A program made the translations under genes and the position numbers. Positions 35,930-61,160 of a DNA stretch of 64,000 nucleotides are shown one piece after another. The stretch is from Rhytidiadelphus loreus. Lineage: Eukaryota; Streptophyta; Bryopsida; Hypnales; Hylocomiaceae. The notes below the pieces were generated by a model, which ran no database searches, was not told the origin of the DNA, and was given only the letters and a program-made list of their open reading frames with translations. Location: the NCBI GenBank assembly GCA_947034895.1, contig OX344764.1:25172001-25236000 (forward strand). The letters are read 5' to 3'. Positions within the stretch are counted from its first letter, which is position 1; every line of letters begins with the position of its first letter.

Positions 35930-38900
35930 AAGAATCTTCATGTTCCCGAAATTGGATGAATGAACTGGGGTAATAGATGGATGGAAGGCATACATTCATC
36001 CGATTCTCTTTAATATCACCCTCCTTTATTTATATCACATCCTCTTTTCGCTCATCCAACTCTAGCATCTCAAAAAACAAAAGCCCCTTGTCAGTTTCAG
36101 AAGACACCAGTGTCCGTTGGCCCAGTTTTCTTCCCTTGAAAGACACAGCCCCATTATCAAGGTAGTCACCAAAAATGCTCCAATTATTGGATCAATAGAT
36201 GTATTCTTTGTTTCTACAGTGAAGTCATTCATCGGATGGTTATGGTCCTCAATGTCCTTATTAAGGGTTAATCATGCTCCCTCCCCAAAGATCCATAATT
36301 TAGGATAACTCAAGATCCAAAAATAATTCAAAAACTCATAAGTTTCACACCGTATATCCAAACGCCATGAAGCAAAGTCCATGCACCCTTCTTTACAAAG
36401 AGCTTTCTAACAATACCAAGAACGCACCTAAGCATATGTGCAATGACCAAAGGGACCAAGATCAATATACATACTTAATGCATACCATAGCGCAGCTTTG
36501 CATTGTTGAGTAGTGCATTGTCAATCGTTGTTGAAGTAACTTTATGTATAGTCGGACCACCCATTACCAACTAGGGATGGGTCCTTGACTTGTAGGGTAT
36601 CCGCTATTTCTAATAAGAAAAACTTTTTTGCAAACCACGTTTGCCAGAGGTTGGTTGTAATGAAATGCATGACATGCAAGGGTATGAGGAACAATTGTTG
36701 AATGACAAGTGTTACAGTATGTATTATTTTGAAATTTGTAGGCCTGAACAAGAAGTAGTCTCTTCTATAAGTAGAATTGCAGGACTCTAAACATCAGATA
36801 TTGGTTTAGAACACTTTGTGCATCCCCAAATTCACGGGAATTTCAATTTTGCGAATAAAATTTTGAAATTTCGGTATTTACAATATTTTCCATCGCGCTC
36901 AACTGCACAGTCACCATTTGTTCCATAGTTGTTTAAGGTATAGATTGATATGACTTTCAGTGCACTACCACACCAAATGTGTTTTTCATATGAACTTCAA
37001 ACAATTTGAAATTTCAAAAGCTTTTTGAGAGTTACAAATTAAAAAAAGAGATGATTTTACACCTATTTTTACACCTTTTAAAACTTTTGGAATTTTCTTA
37101 TTAGAATATGCATTACAAAGCATTCAAACATTGTAATTTTTCTAAAATTATAAATGAAATTGAACTCAAATTTAAGAGAACTCAAATTTTTTTAATCTTA
37201 TGAAGTTCACAGAAAAGTCACAATATATTGTAATATTAAAGTTCAAACACCCAAAGTCACATGAATATTGTATGACAATGATAATTATTTTAGATGAGGC
37301 ACTCCAAAGACCAAGAAAGAAGTGAGCTTAACACTAAACTTGATCATTTAGTGTGAGGTTGGCATAAATTAAAAGTTTGTTCGCATTGGTCTTGAAGGAT
37401 GGAACCCACGTGATAGAGTATTCTAAAGTACAATAAATCTCTAGGGCTCTTGTGAGCTAAAAAGCTAAAATCAGACCAATCCAAAATTTAGTTTGTGTTT
37501 TGACTATTACACTTTTTACATCACAAAATTTTGCATCTAAATGTGATGATAAGGACTTTCACAAATAAGAAGAGGATTTGAGATTGTCTTTTAGAAGGGT
37601 CTTTCTTTTTATGCTATGAGTTCTTTGCAAGCCATTATTTATATATAAGATTTTTTTTTCAAAAGTTTACTTTGGATATTTAAAGTTTATTTTGAAAAGT
37701 TTGAATTCAAGTTTAGGTTTTGTGATTCTAAGTTAATTTAGAAGTTCTTGCTTGCCAATATAACATTCTTGAAGGTTTAAAAAAGTCCTTTTTTGGCATT
37801 TGGTACTTTATAAAAGAATTTTCTTTTTATTAGATAACTGGAGAAGGTTGAGTGTAACCTAGCTTGGAAAGACAATGTTTCATTGCCAAGGTATTCAACC
37901 AAAAATTATCAAATTCTTAGATAAATAAGTGTATTCTTCATTTCTACAATCTCCTAGAAAGTCCGCATTCATCAAACACTTTTAGTCCTTAAGGTCCTTG
38001 AAGGTCACACTACCATGCAAAATTATAGATAAAAACATCTTTACACATTGTAAAAATATCAGAATTTATCACTCAATTATATAAAGAAAAAAATCTAACT
38101 TGATATTACATCCAAATGGTTATTTTGTAGGGATGAATCATTGATTGTTCATAATGGTAAAAAAACTATATAGATGAAAATATTACATGTTTAGCAAAGA
38201 CACAATGATATTTGTAAGGATGACAATGAGTCAAATTGAATCATTTTGCAATCTAAAGTAGAATCATCTTAAACTACCACATAACTAAAAAAAACTCCTG
38301 CTAGTTTTGTCTAATAGCAAACCAAATTTGCATATCAAATTACTAATCTCCTATTTAGAACACAAACAATTATCAAACTAGCTATCCATGGGGACCACTA
38401 TTCATGCTTCAAGGTTCCAAATGTGTTGTTACCTATTGATTTTATGACCTATTGCATTAGCTTATAATGTGTTGGCTTTTGAAAATTATAATATATTCTC
38501 GCAATACTACTAGCTAGAAAGTGGAGAGAGTCTAAATATAACATGCCCTTTATGTTGGGCAACTAAAAATTCTAAATCTTAATAAGTAAAATTTGGACTT
38601 TGAAATCAAAATTAGAAAATATTCTTCAAATATTTTTGGTATATTTTAGAATATTTTTATTTCAAGCATGTTAGTTATAGCTCCCTCGAAATACTTCAAG
38701 AACACTCCTAGTTATCAAAGGATACAAACAATGACATCCCAAGTATATTCTCCAAGTAGTATCTCTACTTCCAACATATTCCACTACAATTTGCTAACAT
38801 AGTTGAATAAAAAATTCACTATGTGGTGATACAAAAGGTATTGAAATGCTTAGAGTATCCTCAATCCAACCAGAAACCACCGTGTCAACGTTGTAATGAA

Positions 38901-39250
38901 GGAGTAACTCCAAAAAACACTCCCCAATACAAGCGGTATTAATCTCCCTATATTCCTAGACTTGCCATTCTCCTACCCAAGCCCATCAAGTTAGCAAAAT
39001 ATGAAGAACCCACAACTCAACTCACAATGGACAAATTTCAAGCCCTATTATGTGTGCCAATAAATTGAGCCTTCCCTTTTTTGCATGATTTTTTTCATTT
39101 AATGTTAAATCTTTTTCTCTATTTCTTTTTATAATGTGGAAAAGTCCATTTGAGGTTTGGATTTCCGGTTTTCTAATGGGTCAATTTTAAAAAAAAAGTA
39201 CCCGGAACCGAATGAAAATTGTCAAAATGTTTCAGAAACTCCATATTAGA
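35930..39250. other. AT-rich spacer between divergent genes
   Basis: The CDKAL1-type gene points left and the membrane-protein gene points right from this 3.6-kb spacer. It is AT-rich, with no coding frame I can support and no inverted-repeat element I could define. Confidence 0.55.
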
Positions 39251-39296
39251 ATGGGCGCCTCCTCTGTGACATTACAGAACCCCTGTGCATCCTCCA

Positions 39297-42200
39297 ATGG
39301 CGGTAGTCCTATCCCCGAAGTTCCCTTTCGCCTTGCTACTCTTGGATCCCGAATTGCAAATTTTTTTTTTTTGCCGCAGGTTGCGTGTGCGCCTCACTCC
39401 GTTTCGTTTCCTTCAAGAATGTTGCAAGGTGGGTTCAGCTAGCAGTGTGAAATTCCTTCTCTTCAGGGGTTTCCAGGGCGCCCACAAAATGCAGTTCATG
39501 TGTGCGCATCCGTTGAGCTTTCGGGGCGTTTCTGTGCACCAGCTCTGGAGGGGACGACGATGCCCGGCCTCCGACAGCTTGCTGCGCCGGAGTTGGAATT
39601 CAAAGCGCCGAAGATTGTGGCTTGTATCGGCAAACGAACAGGTGGGCATATGTACGTGTTCTTTTCGCAGCTTGGATTCGAGTGGAGAATAGATTCGGAA
39701 GAATATGTACGAATGGAATAGAGAAACAGATGTTCTGAACATTTATAAAGAAAGCGTCGCCACAGCCAACCAAGGTGTCAAAGTCCTTGAGACTGGGGGA
39801 TTAATTTCGAAAGATTTATTGTCTGTTCATGTCAATTCTGTCAATTCTGTCGTATACGTCTTGAAATCCATGCCATAAGGATACTGTAAAGGCCCACTGC
39901 TGCATCCATGAACCTGAATCCATCATCAGATGTTTATGTAGAGTTTGTGTGTTGGCTTGCTATCTTGTTTTTAATAGCAATGGCAAATTGGAGTTGTATG
40001 GGAGTAGCAGAGTGCTCAGTAAAATGTATGACTTTTTTTTTTAAGCATATAATTTCTTTCAAGAATCCAAATCCGTCGTTCTAATTCTATCAGGTATTCA
40101 TGTATAAAGGTTGTATGTCGGCTTGCGATCTTCCCATTAATAACATAGTGAAGGGCTTTGTACGTGAGTAGAAGAATGCTCAGTATAATTGCAGTCCAGA
40201 AAGTCAGACAACAAATCATGTCAGAATGTGATGCTTTTTTCGACTCTCAAAGTAGAGTGTGCAAGCTTACAAGCGCTAGGAAATGTTTTAAGAGTGCGAT
40301 CATAGACTGAATTCTTGGAATGTTAATTAAATGTGCCAAAATTCAGCCAATTCATGACATGGATTTCAAGATTTTGTCTCCCCAAAAACCTATGCATTGT
40401 TCCTTGTGCATTTTTGTGGTTTTAGGTGATCCTGCTGTACTATGCGGGCAAAAGATGGTACATAAGCTGTGACCTAACTTGGAAGTGAACTGGAAGCTCA
40501 GGGCTTTTTAGGGTATCAACACAACAGAATGTTCAGGGCTTTTTAGGGTTGTGCTGGTGTTGTTAAGCTTCTGAACTTGCTTGAGTGATGTTTCTATTTT
40601 TTCTAATTCTGAAGGAGGAGGAGCCAGGGGAAGGTGATGGGGAAGAAGGTGATAGGGAAGGTGCTGGGGAAGGTGATCCACAAGTGCAGGACGCGTTAGT
40701 GGGCATGGTGCGCCTCCAGACTGGGAAATACCGAGTCTCCGAATTGGTTGATGAACGGTCCAAGCTGCTTTCGGAAATAGTTGATCAAACCAAGGAAGAG
40801 TATGATCGAATCGCCCAAGAAGCCATGCGAACCATGGACGAAGCCAGTTCCAAGGTACCAACCCACCTCCTTCTCTTCAAATTGCCTTTGCCCATGTTGC
40901 ACCCAAAATCTGTTTGATGTCACAGCCTTCGTGCCCAGAATGCACATAAGCATTAGTGGAGTTCATGAGACTTGAGGGTTTGGTTTAGGTTTTCAATGCT
41001 GGCTCTCGTTGCTCTAAGATGGAAAATCAAGCTTTGATGCCCTAGAAGGCTCACTCAAAACAGACACACTCTTGCTACTTCTCTTCAAATTCCCTTTGCA
41101 CACGGAGCACCTATACCTCTTGGATGGATGTCACAACCCATGTGCCCAAAATGCTTAATGGAGTTCATGAGACTTGAGAGTTTGGTTTAGGTTTTCAAAT
41201 GCTAGCTTAGAAACCCTTTGCACTAGGGTGAAAAATAAAGGTTGAATCTTGCACGCCCTAAAAGGCTCAATCAGAAGAGGCCCATTCTTGCTACTTCTTT
41301 TCAAATTCTCTTTGTACATGCTACTTCTCTTTGATGTCATAGCCAAGGTGCCCCAAATGCACTTAAACATTAATGGAGTTCATGAGACTTGAGCTTGATT
41401 TTGCATGTTGGCTTAGAAATTCAGTGTTGTAGGGTGAAAAAGCAAGGTTGAAGCTTTGATGCCCTAAAAGGCTCAATCATAAGAGGCACAAGAAAAGGGG
41501 AGGAAAAGGTAGATTGAGGATAGAAGCTTATGCAATAGAATATGTCAAAACCATAAAAGATGCTCAAAATCTTGTCCCCTTGGTTAGTTTTTGTGAAAGC
41601 TCAAGTTTTGCTTGTTGGTTGGCCCTCCTTGAAAATAGGGATATTTTTGAGAACCTAACTTTTCAATCACCTCTCTAGCATCTAATCTTGACACCTACTA
41701 ATGTCACAATTGATGTTGTTGTATGTAAAGTGAACATACTCTTTGAATTTCTCTACTCCAAATTTTGTCAAACTTTTTCATTTCTTTAATGATGACATAT
41801 CATTCTTTATGTAAACCTTTTGAACTTCAAGTAAGAGTTTTGAGTAAGAGTTTTGCTTGGATTCTCGGGGGTGATATTTTTAGTGATATTAAGAGTAAAA
41901 CTAAGAGAGACTGAGACTAGGGTCAAAATCAGCCGAACCTCCGAGTGCGCATCTCCGATGGCCTATAAAATGTTATGACTCTGAATTCGACTCAGTTTCT
42001 CCAGCACAAAATAATTGTGTGCAGATCATAAGCAGCGTCAACGCCGAAGCGCAAGCCATGGAGGATGAATTGGCCTCCGCAAGGGCAGAAATGGAAGCCG
42101 ACAGTCTCGAGTTTGATGAATTTGAAGAGAATGTGGGCAAGGCAAGGAGTGAAGGATTGTTCTTCAAGAGTTTGTACAGCAAGCCTCTCAAGGCATGGAA

Positions 42201-42477
42201 GGACCGCACCTCGGAGGAGAAGCAGAGCATCAAGGAAGAGGCCAAAGGGGTCCTCAATGTGGCCAAGAAGTCAGGTTCCTCGAAAACGCGGAGAGTTTTG
42301 TATGGGATCCTCATCTTCTTGTTGAGTTTGTCACTCCTGGAGGCGGTCTCCAATGGGAACTATCCGTGGCCCAAGTTGGCTTTGTATTCTTTGATCTTAG
42401 TTGCACTTGTAGTTCAGCTCACGTATGAGAGTTTGGCTGCTTTAGATGATGGGGATGATTCGAAATCTGAGAGGTAA
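39297..42477 (+). CDS. Predicted plastid membrane protein with coiled coil and two membrane helices, 345 aa, 3 exons
   Basis: Exons: 39297-39641, 40615-40854, 42025-42477. Both introns are GT-AG in phase 0. Exon 1 encodes a basic, Arg- and Ser-rich N-terminus (for example SWNSKRRRLWLVSANEQ) that could be part of a transit peptide. Exon 2 begins with a Glu/Gly/Asp-rich stretch and continues ALVGMVRLQTGKYRVSELVD and a helical, coiled-coil-like segment. Exon 3 continues the helix (AEAQAMEDELASARAEMEAD), then GLFFKSLYSK. Two hydrophobic segments follow (YGILIFLLSLSLLEAV and LALYSLILVALVVQLTYESL), before a short acidic tail. From memory this order resembles Arabidopsis At1g42960, a chloroplast inner-envelope protein of unknown function; that match is an inference. 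The N-terminus is uncertain: a run of 12 T at about 39360-39371 separates two competing frames. Exon 1 is much the least certain part. Confidence 0.75.
40873..41500 (+). repeat. Three-copy tandem repeat of about 210 bp within intron 2
   Basis: Copies start at CTCTTCAAATT (40873 and 41081) and CTTTTCAAATT (41297), giving periods of 208 and 216 bp. Each carries TGGAGTTCATGAGACTTGAG and GCCCTARAAGGCTCA. Divergence between copies is moderate. The repeat lies wholly inside the 1.17-kb intron of the membrane-protein gene, after a copy of the exon 2 donor region. Confidence 0.9.
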
Positions 42478-42837
42478 AGTCTCAGATCTTCACTAAGTTA
42501 GTAAAGGCTTTGTATACTGATGACAGAATTTTTACTTAGTTCCACAAATTCATTTTCACTGCAGTAGCTTAATCCATAACAATTATTATGCCGTAGATAA
42601 ATTTGTCGATACAACATGTATTAAATCACCATGCAACCATATGTAGGCTTTCTGCTCTCAATAGCCCGTCAATCTTGAGAAAACTATTTTGCTGAATTTT
42701 CAATCCTTGTCTTTTCTACCGACCTTGTACCCTTGTAATCCGCTTTCTCATCCTCTTTCTCATCTGAAAGAAAGAATATTTTGCCATTGCCTTTGACTGT
42801 AGGGAATAATCACCCAAGCTTTAATCCTGAAGCACTC

Positions 42838-43685
42838 CATCGTCCAATTTCTGGACGACTAACAGGTTGAAACTCAAGTTTCATCCTCATTACTGCTTGG
42901 GTGAAAGTCATCCTTTCCTTATTTATCAAGTTGTTGTCTTATCTAATGGTTGGATTTGATGCTAAGGTAACAGGTCTAGAAATCGCCCACGTAAGAGCTG
43001 AAACTGAATTTTGGGGAGGCGAAGCTTCTTGAAATAATTTTCAGTAAATTTTCCTTGAAAGACAAGTGGAATTGGCATCTAACCCAAGTCGTTTCATATT
43101 TTTTGAAGCTTTGTGAAATTAGTTATAAAATTTTGAAGTTGAAATGGCATAGGGCTCTAAATCGCCCACCTCCTAAAATGTACATTGTTTGTAAATTGTT
43201 GAAGGCTATGAAAAAGAAACGAGTACACATAGTGTACATTTGATGATGTGGGTGGTTTTAGAGCCTCCACGATTTCAGAGCTTGTTACCTTACTAGAGTA
43301 CATATTTTTTCTAAAATAACAAATGTGGAAGTGGAAGTATGTCAAGTAGTTGACCAAGCCGAAATTGCATTGACTCTAGTTCAAAATAGGATTTGCAAAA
43401 ATGAGGTCATAGATTTCAAGAACACAAAAATTTCAAAAAAATCAGAGTGTGAAGAGAACCTCACTTCAAATCCATTTCAACAAATTGTGCTATAAAAGAT
43501 GATAATATTTTGCTTGTAATTGAATTTAGAAGGAATTTTGAAATTTCCCTTTCAAAATTTATAAAAACACACATTGGTGATAGCATTTGTGAATCTAACC
43601 ATATGGATGGCATCTAAAACTCAAGATCTACAACTTTTATTTATATATGAATTCCAAAATATTCTTTCAAATAATATCCCATGAA
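42838..43685 (+). repeat. Duplicated block, copy 1 (filled site)
   Basis: Aligns in order with 44379-44880: CCAATTTCTGGAC, TTGGRTGAAAGTCATCCT, GGTTGGATTTG, ACAAATGTGGAAGT, GACTCTAGTTCAAA, AATTGAATTTAGAAGGAATT and TGAATCTAACCATATGGAT. Copy 1 contains an extra 330-bp element at 42963-43292 that copy 2 lacks. Confidence 0.82.
42963..43292. mobile_element. MITE with TA-AGGTAACAGG ends, confirmed by a paralogous empty site
   Basis: The left end TAAGGTAACAGGTCTAGAAA is inverted at the right, where the sequence reads GATTTCAGAGCTTGTTACC followed by TTA. The flanks join GGTTGGATTTGATGC to CTAGAGTACATATTTTTTC. The second copy of the surrounding block (about 44498-44534) reads GGTTGGATTTGGTCTTACTAG with no insertion, as expected for an empty site with TA duplication. 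Confidence 0.85.
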
Positions 43686-44378
43686 TATTGTCTGATTAAT
43701 TCAATAAATGAATTTCTCTCCTTATATTGAGGAGTAGCTATGTATCTCTTCAATCTTCTATGTACTATGAAAATATTCTTATTCATCAAATTGGAGAAGT
43801 TGGAACTTTTTTAGTTATATTTTTGGGATGTTTGGTACTTAAATCACAATTTTGGCACTTTGAAACAAATTATTTCTATGATTATGAAACTTTCTCATGA
43901 TAGTAGAAATATATATAAGAATCAAAATATCATGTATTGTGGATTTGTGGACATACTTAACGTATGTCCCTATTGTGGCTAGATGACTATTTGGGCCACT
44001 ACTCTTTCCATCCTATAACCATAGTCCTTTTTTGTAGTAATGAAAGTATTACAATGATTTTTTTAATGCATGTTACAATCAAATGATTCTACAAAGAATG
44101 TGCAATGTGCCCTTCAAACTGCAAAACAAGTGGACATAGTTGTTAATTGCAATCAAGGAAAGATATAAAAAGTAGAAGGTCAATGGATAGAAAGTGCCAC
44201 ATATAATCAAGGATAGGTTTTATAGTAAAGGGAGACTTCCTATTCCCTCTTTAAGTATTTAGATCTACACAAGAACAACTTGGAATTCAATAGATTCAAT
44301 GAAGAGTTCAATGTCTTTTCAGTCTTTGACTTGGTCAACTTCAAATTGCTTAAGAAATTCAATTTTCAGAATACATCT

Positions 44379-44880
44379 CCGACATCCAATTTTTGGACAA
44401 TGTACATATTCAAAATTAGACTTCTTTCTCATTACAGCTTGGATGAAAGTCATCCTAATTTTTAGAGATATTTTATGAAGTTGTGGTCCTATTCAAAGGT
44501 TGGATTTGGTCTTACTAGAACACATATTTTTCTAAAATTACAAATGTGGAAGTATGTGTAATGGTTCATTTGCGTTGACTCTAGTTCAAACTTGGAATTA
44601 CAAAAATGAGGTCATTGACTCAAAGATCACAAAAATTCTACAAAAATTCCATATCAAGAGAACTTCATTTCAAATCCTTTCCAACATAATTTACCTCAAA
44701 AATGATAATATTTTGATTGTAATTGAACTTAGAAGGAATTTTGAATTTTCCCTTTCAAAATTTATAGAAAAATATTCATAATAGCATTAGTGAATCTAAC
44801 CATATGGATAGAATCTAAATCTAAAACCCTACAACTTCTATTTGCATCTCAATTCCAAAATATTCTTCCAAATAGTAATT
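44379..44880 (+). repeat. Duplicated block, copy 2 (empty site)
   Basis: The uninterrupted relative of 42838-43685, lying about 0.7 kb after it in direct orientation. It carries the same ordered blocks without the 330-bp element, so the duplication is older than the insertion or escaped it. Confidence 0.8.
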
Positions 44881-45194
44881 TGATGATTTTTCCGAAATTG
44901 TCGGAGATGAATTTGGACGCTTAGGGGTTAACACCCCAAACAAAAAAATAATCTTCAATCCTATAATCAAGTGTGAAATAAAAAGACAAGTAATTTGGGA
45001 CAAATGGAAAAAAAAGAAAAAGGACTAGTATTATAGATTAGATAGAGTGATTCATATTTTTTCTAAAAGAAATTGATTACAATTTCTTGTCTATATTTCT
45101 CCATGTCTAAAAACTTTTGACATTTTTCAACCTTTTTAGGAATCAAATTATAAATTCTAGCAACAGGAGGGAACCATACCTAATTTAGTGTTGG

Positions 45195-45588
45195 TAAGGT
45201 AGGAGGCTCTTAAAGTGTGCACTTAAGGGCTGGTTTGCCTTTTTTATATTGTTTCTTGTATGAGATTATTTTTAGCTCATTTTTCAGATAAAGAAAAATA
45301 GATTCTAATTGTAATCCAAGTTTATTTGTATTTTTTGAAGCATTTTTGAATTACTTATGAATTTTCAAACAAGATGAGTCATAGGTCCCTAATCATAGGT
45401 CTTCCATAAATCATTCACTTACAGCTTTTAGAGAGAAATGGGAAAAGCAAAGCCAATGATTGGCTCTTACAATAAATAATAATTTTTTTATTGATCCATT
45501 CAATGATTGAAGACCACCTCAAGCCATTACAGGTGAGTCTACATCAGCGGTTCTAAATGACCCTCCAACATTCAAGCCTCCTACCTTA
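45195..45588. mobile_element. MITE with TA-AGGTAGGAG ends, copy 2
   Basis: Left end TAAGGTAGGAGGCTCTTAAA and right end AAGCCTCCTACCTTA are inverted repeats. The 394-bp interior aligns along its length with 12638-13052. It has no coding capacity. Confidence 0.75.
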
Positions 45589-46710
45589 TAGTTAAACATA
45601 CTTGATTGAGCCTTATTAAGGTAGAATGCCGCCACCAATTCCCCAACCTACTTATTGACCCAAAAGCAGCCTAAGCAAAATCCAATTCTAACGAAGTCTA
45701 CTCACCTTTTCAAATATTGATAGACTACAAAAATCATAGAAAATTTTAAAAAATAAATAAATTTAGATAACTTTTTTCACACTTGAGTTTTTCTCCTCCA
45801 AGACAATTCATAACAGAAGAAGGCAAATTTCTTAAAGGGTCGGGAATAGGTTCGGTTACCTTAGGGATTGCAGTCTTTGTAAGTTAAGTGTCTGTGATGG
45901 TATTTGTTCCTTGTACCCGAAGATTCTGTCCTCACCTCCTGTAGAATACATCTCGAGTTTGTGGACCCACAGTATCCGGGTCCATTCCCAACACTGGCTG
46001 ATTTATCCAATTAGTGTCACAGTCGCACTATTTTAAATTTCTACAGGCTGCTATACTACTCTATACGTAGTGAAACTATTTCTACAGGTGACACTATTCT
46101 AGCGGCCTCAGTAACCAATATGATCAGTCATTCACTAGTCCATTGGTGAACTTGCACACAGCAGTGAACGACAAACTGCTGGGCAACCAGATTTTCTTTG
46201 CATTTTGTTGACTCATCAAACCAATCCCCTACACAGTACCCAGATGTCGAGTTCCTACGGTTTGTGACCTGACTTCTAACATGGCGACGGCAAACGGCAA
46301 ACTCTGCAGCTTCAATTGCACAGTCCGCTTAAAAGTACTATGCAATCTGCCGATCAAATGTAATAGCCTGGACCATTAAGACTTACATTCCCCTATAGAA
46401 CACCATCAGAGTTACCTAAGTTGCAGATCTGAATCAATAAATTAAGAAATTACATCTACGAAAAAGGGGTCAAGGGATCCAATATAGCTTACAAGTAAAT
46501 TACATGACAAAAAAAAACTCGTCACTGTCGACTGCGTGTTGCAAACTAGGCCGGCCAGTCGACCAGCTCGGTCCATGGATCTCAACTTGTGAATTCTGCC
46601 CTTGCAGGCAGGCATCCAGTGATGGCTAAACAATTCGGTGATCTTATTTGATGATTTCGTTTTAAGGAAAAATGTATCTAGATAGGGTGATTTAATCCCC
46701 CTTGCTCTGC

Positions 46711-59261
<12,551 letters not shown>

Positions 59262-61160
59262 CCCGCAACACCCTAATATTTACAGCTCTCTCTGTTTATC
59301 AGCTCAGTACTTCGTAAAATTTCGTGGGCTTCACATCTCCACAACAAAAGCGCGGATAGCTGGCCACATGCAAGAAACGCAGTAATTCAACGGTTCCATA
59401 ATCAGCACAATTTCAAAACCTATTTAGGAAAACAATCATGTAAACATTATTTTAAAAGCATGTAGCGATGATAATTGTTATGAAAACGTAGAGAACAAGG
59501 GAAATATGAACTGCTTTCAGAGAAAAGAAGATCCGGAAACGAACATGTGCGAGATCCTGACAATTGACTCCAAGAGGTAAACCCTACAAGCTCAGTAGTC
59601 ACCTCAGTACAGAATTAGGTAATGGAGGTCCGTTACCGCAAATAATGGAATGAAGGTGCCGAGAGCCGGTAGGCATGACGGACTCCTACCACAGACACGG
59701 GTCGACTGCGAGATATTTCTAACAGTGAATGGTTGCTCAACAAAGGATGCATGTTATTACAAATACGCGAGAAGCATCGATCCAAAAACGGAGCTGAAAC
59801 CGACCACGGCAGATGTATTGCCCAGATATCAAGAATCACTGCATGAAAGCTCTCTTCAACACTGAACATAACCCGAATGACCTTCTACATTCAGCGTCAA
59901 TTTGATAATTAATAGCAAGATCAACTACTCGAATCTGGACACAAAGTTACAAAAAGCGCGAATTCAAAGACTGTCACCAGCGTCCACCTCAAATGCATTA
60001 CCAAGAGTCACCAATTGAAACCCTAGAAAACAACGACCTAAGGATCTCCAGAATCCGTGAAGACCGAGCCACGAGAAGCTCTCCGCACCAAGTATCAAGG
60101 TCAGGATCTCTCTTACGGGATAAGAGATCGAGTCCATCCGCGACAGAAAAAACATGAAAGAACGCCAAGGTGCACGGCTATTCTTAAATGAGAGGTCAAG
60201 AGAGAACGGATTCGATTGTAAAATGAACGAGTCTGCTTTGGCTCTCGAAATTTGAAAAGAACAGATCCAAAGAAACTAGAATTCAACACCAGAGCGGATT
60301 CATCATCATTAAAACTCGATTAGGTCAACAACTACAGGTCAGGCCTTACTCCGCCGAATTGCGCAGGAAGAGCTCCTAAGAGCTTCAGCGAGCCTCGACT
60401 ACATGAGAGCCTCGCCTAAACGCTTCCTTTACCATAAGAACTCAAGGGAATCCCTTCCTTAAACCCTCTCGTTTCGCACCAATGCCCACCCTAGGGTTCT
60501 CTCCAATTTCCACGACAAGGCGACAAGACAGGTTCCCTTGGTGCCCAAACAGTAGTAAATCCTAACAAAAAGAAATCCAAACCAGCTCTTCTTGACAAAT
60601 CTAACAAATGCAACAACTAGGTCACGGCCTGATGAGCTTCCCCACGAGACACAATTGCCCGAACGAAACAAATTGCACTCGGGATGGATCAAAAGAGAGG
60701 AAAGGACGTCATCCTCACCACAATTCACCAATTCTCGCAGCCGTGGCGCCGATCCCCTCCCCCGGCGCTCAAAAACAGTTGCTCCATACCCCTCTTCACA
60801 TTTCACCCCCGCCTGGGCGCGTCCCGGCACGGAATCCGATGCCTTAACATCCCAGCGGGAGGGCACGAGACGAGTGAAACCGTGGTGCAGTGCTCCAGAG
60901 CGATGCGCCAGCGATCATTGCAGCAATCCACTCGCGGTTCCTGCACATCCAGCAAGCGAGGCACGACACGGAGAAGACGAACCACAAGTAGGGTACTCCT
61001 ACCTTACCCCTGGTTAGCGCCACCGGCTACCCCGGTCTCCGTAGTAACTCGGGACACCCTTTTTCACTCACCAGTAAAGAAGGTAAATCGCCGGACGGAA
61101 ACCCAACGGCAATCGTCACCACCACCGGCCCCACCCGGTAACCGGTCTCCCGTCCGCTGA
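59262..61160 (-). promoter_or_regulatory. Long GC-rich leader/promoter region of the CHD1-type gene
   Basis: The 1.9 kb upstream of the start codon is GC-richer than other intergenic DNA and holds several minus-strand frames (135 codons at 60459-60866, 78 codons at 59633-59869) with no recognisable domain. These may be upstream open frames in a long spliced leader. Candidate splice signals exist (a GGTGAGT donor near 61066-61072 and a TATTAG acceptor near 59277), but I cannot prove them. CTAGGGTTT-type motifs occur near 60014 and 60491. The transition to AT-rich DNA at about 61180 probably marks the upstream edge. Confidence 0.45.

Larger units (their letters stand above)
42478..46710. other. 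Spacer between convergent genes, containing a duplicated block and MITEs
   Basis: The membrane-protein gene and the CHD1-type gene converge here. No coding gene is supported. The main contents are the duplicated block (42838-43685 and 44379-44880), inverted-repeat elements at 42963-43292 and 45195-45588, and GC-richer DNA from about 45850 to 46710 that is probably the 3' flank of the CHD1-type gene. Confidence 0.55.

Noticed and set aside
44924..44938. A further family A end (TAGGGGTTAACACC)
   Set aside because: Only the terminal word matches; I could not follow family A blocks on either side.
60592..61160. Plus-strand frames of 141 and 158 codons, Arg- and Pro-rich
   Set aside because: They lie in the GC-rich leader region of the minus-strand gene, have no recognisable domain, and high GC alone lengthens open frames.
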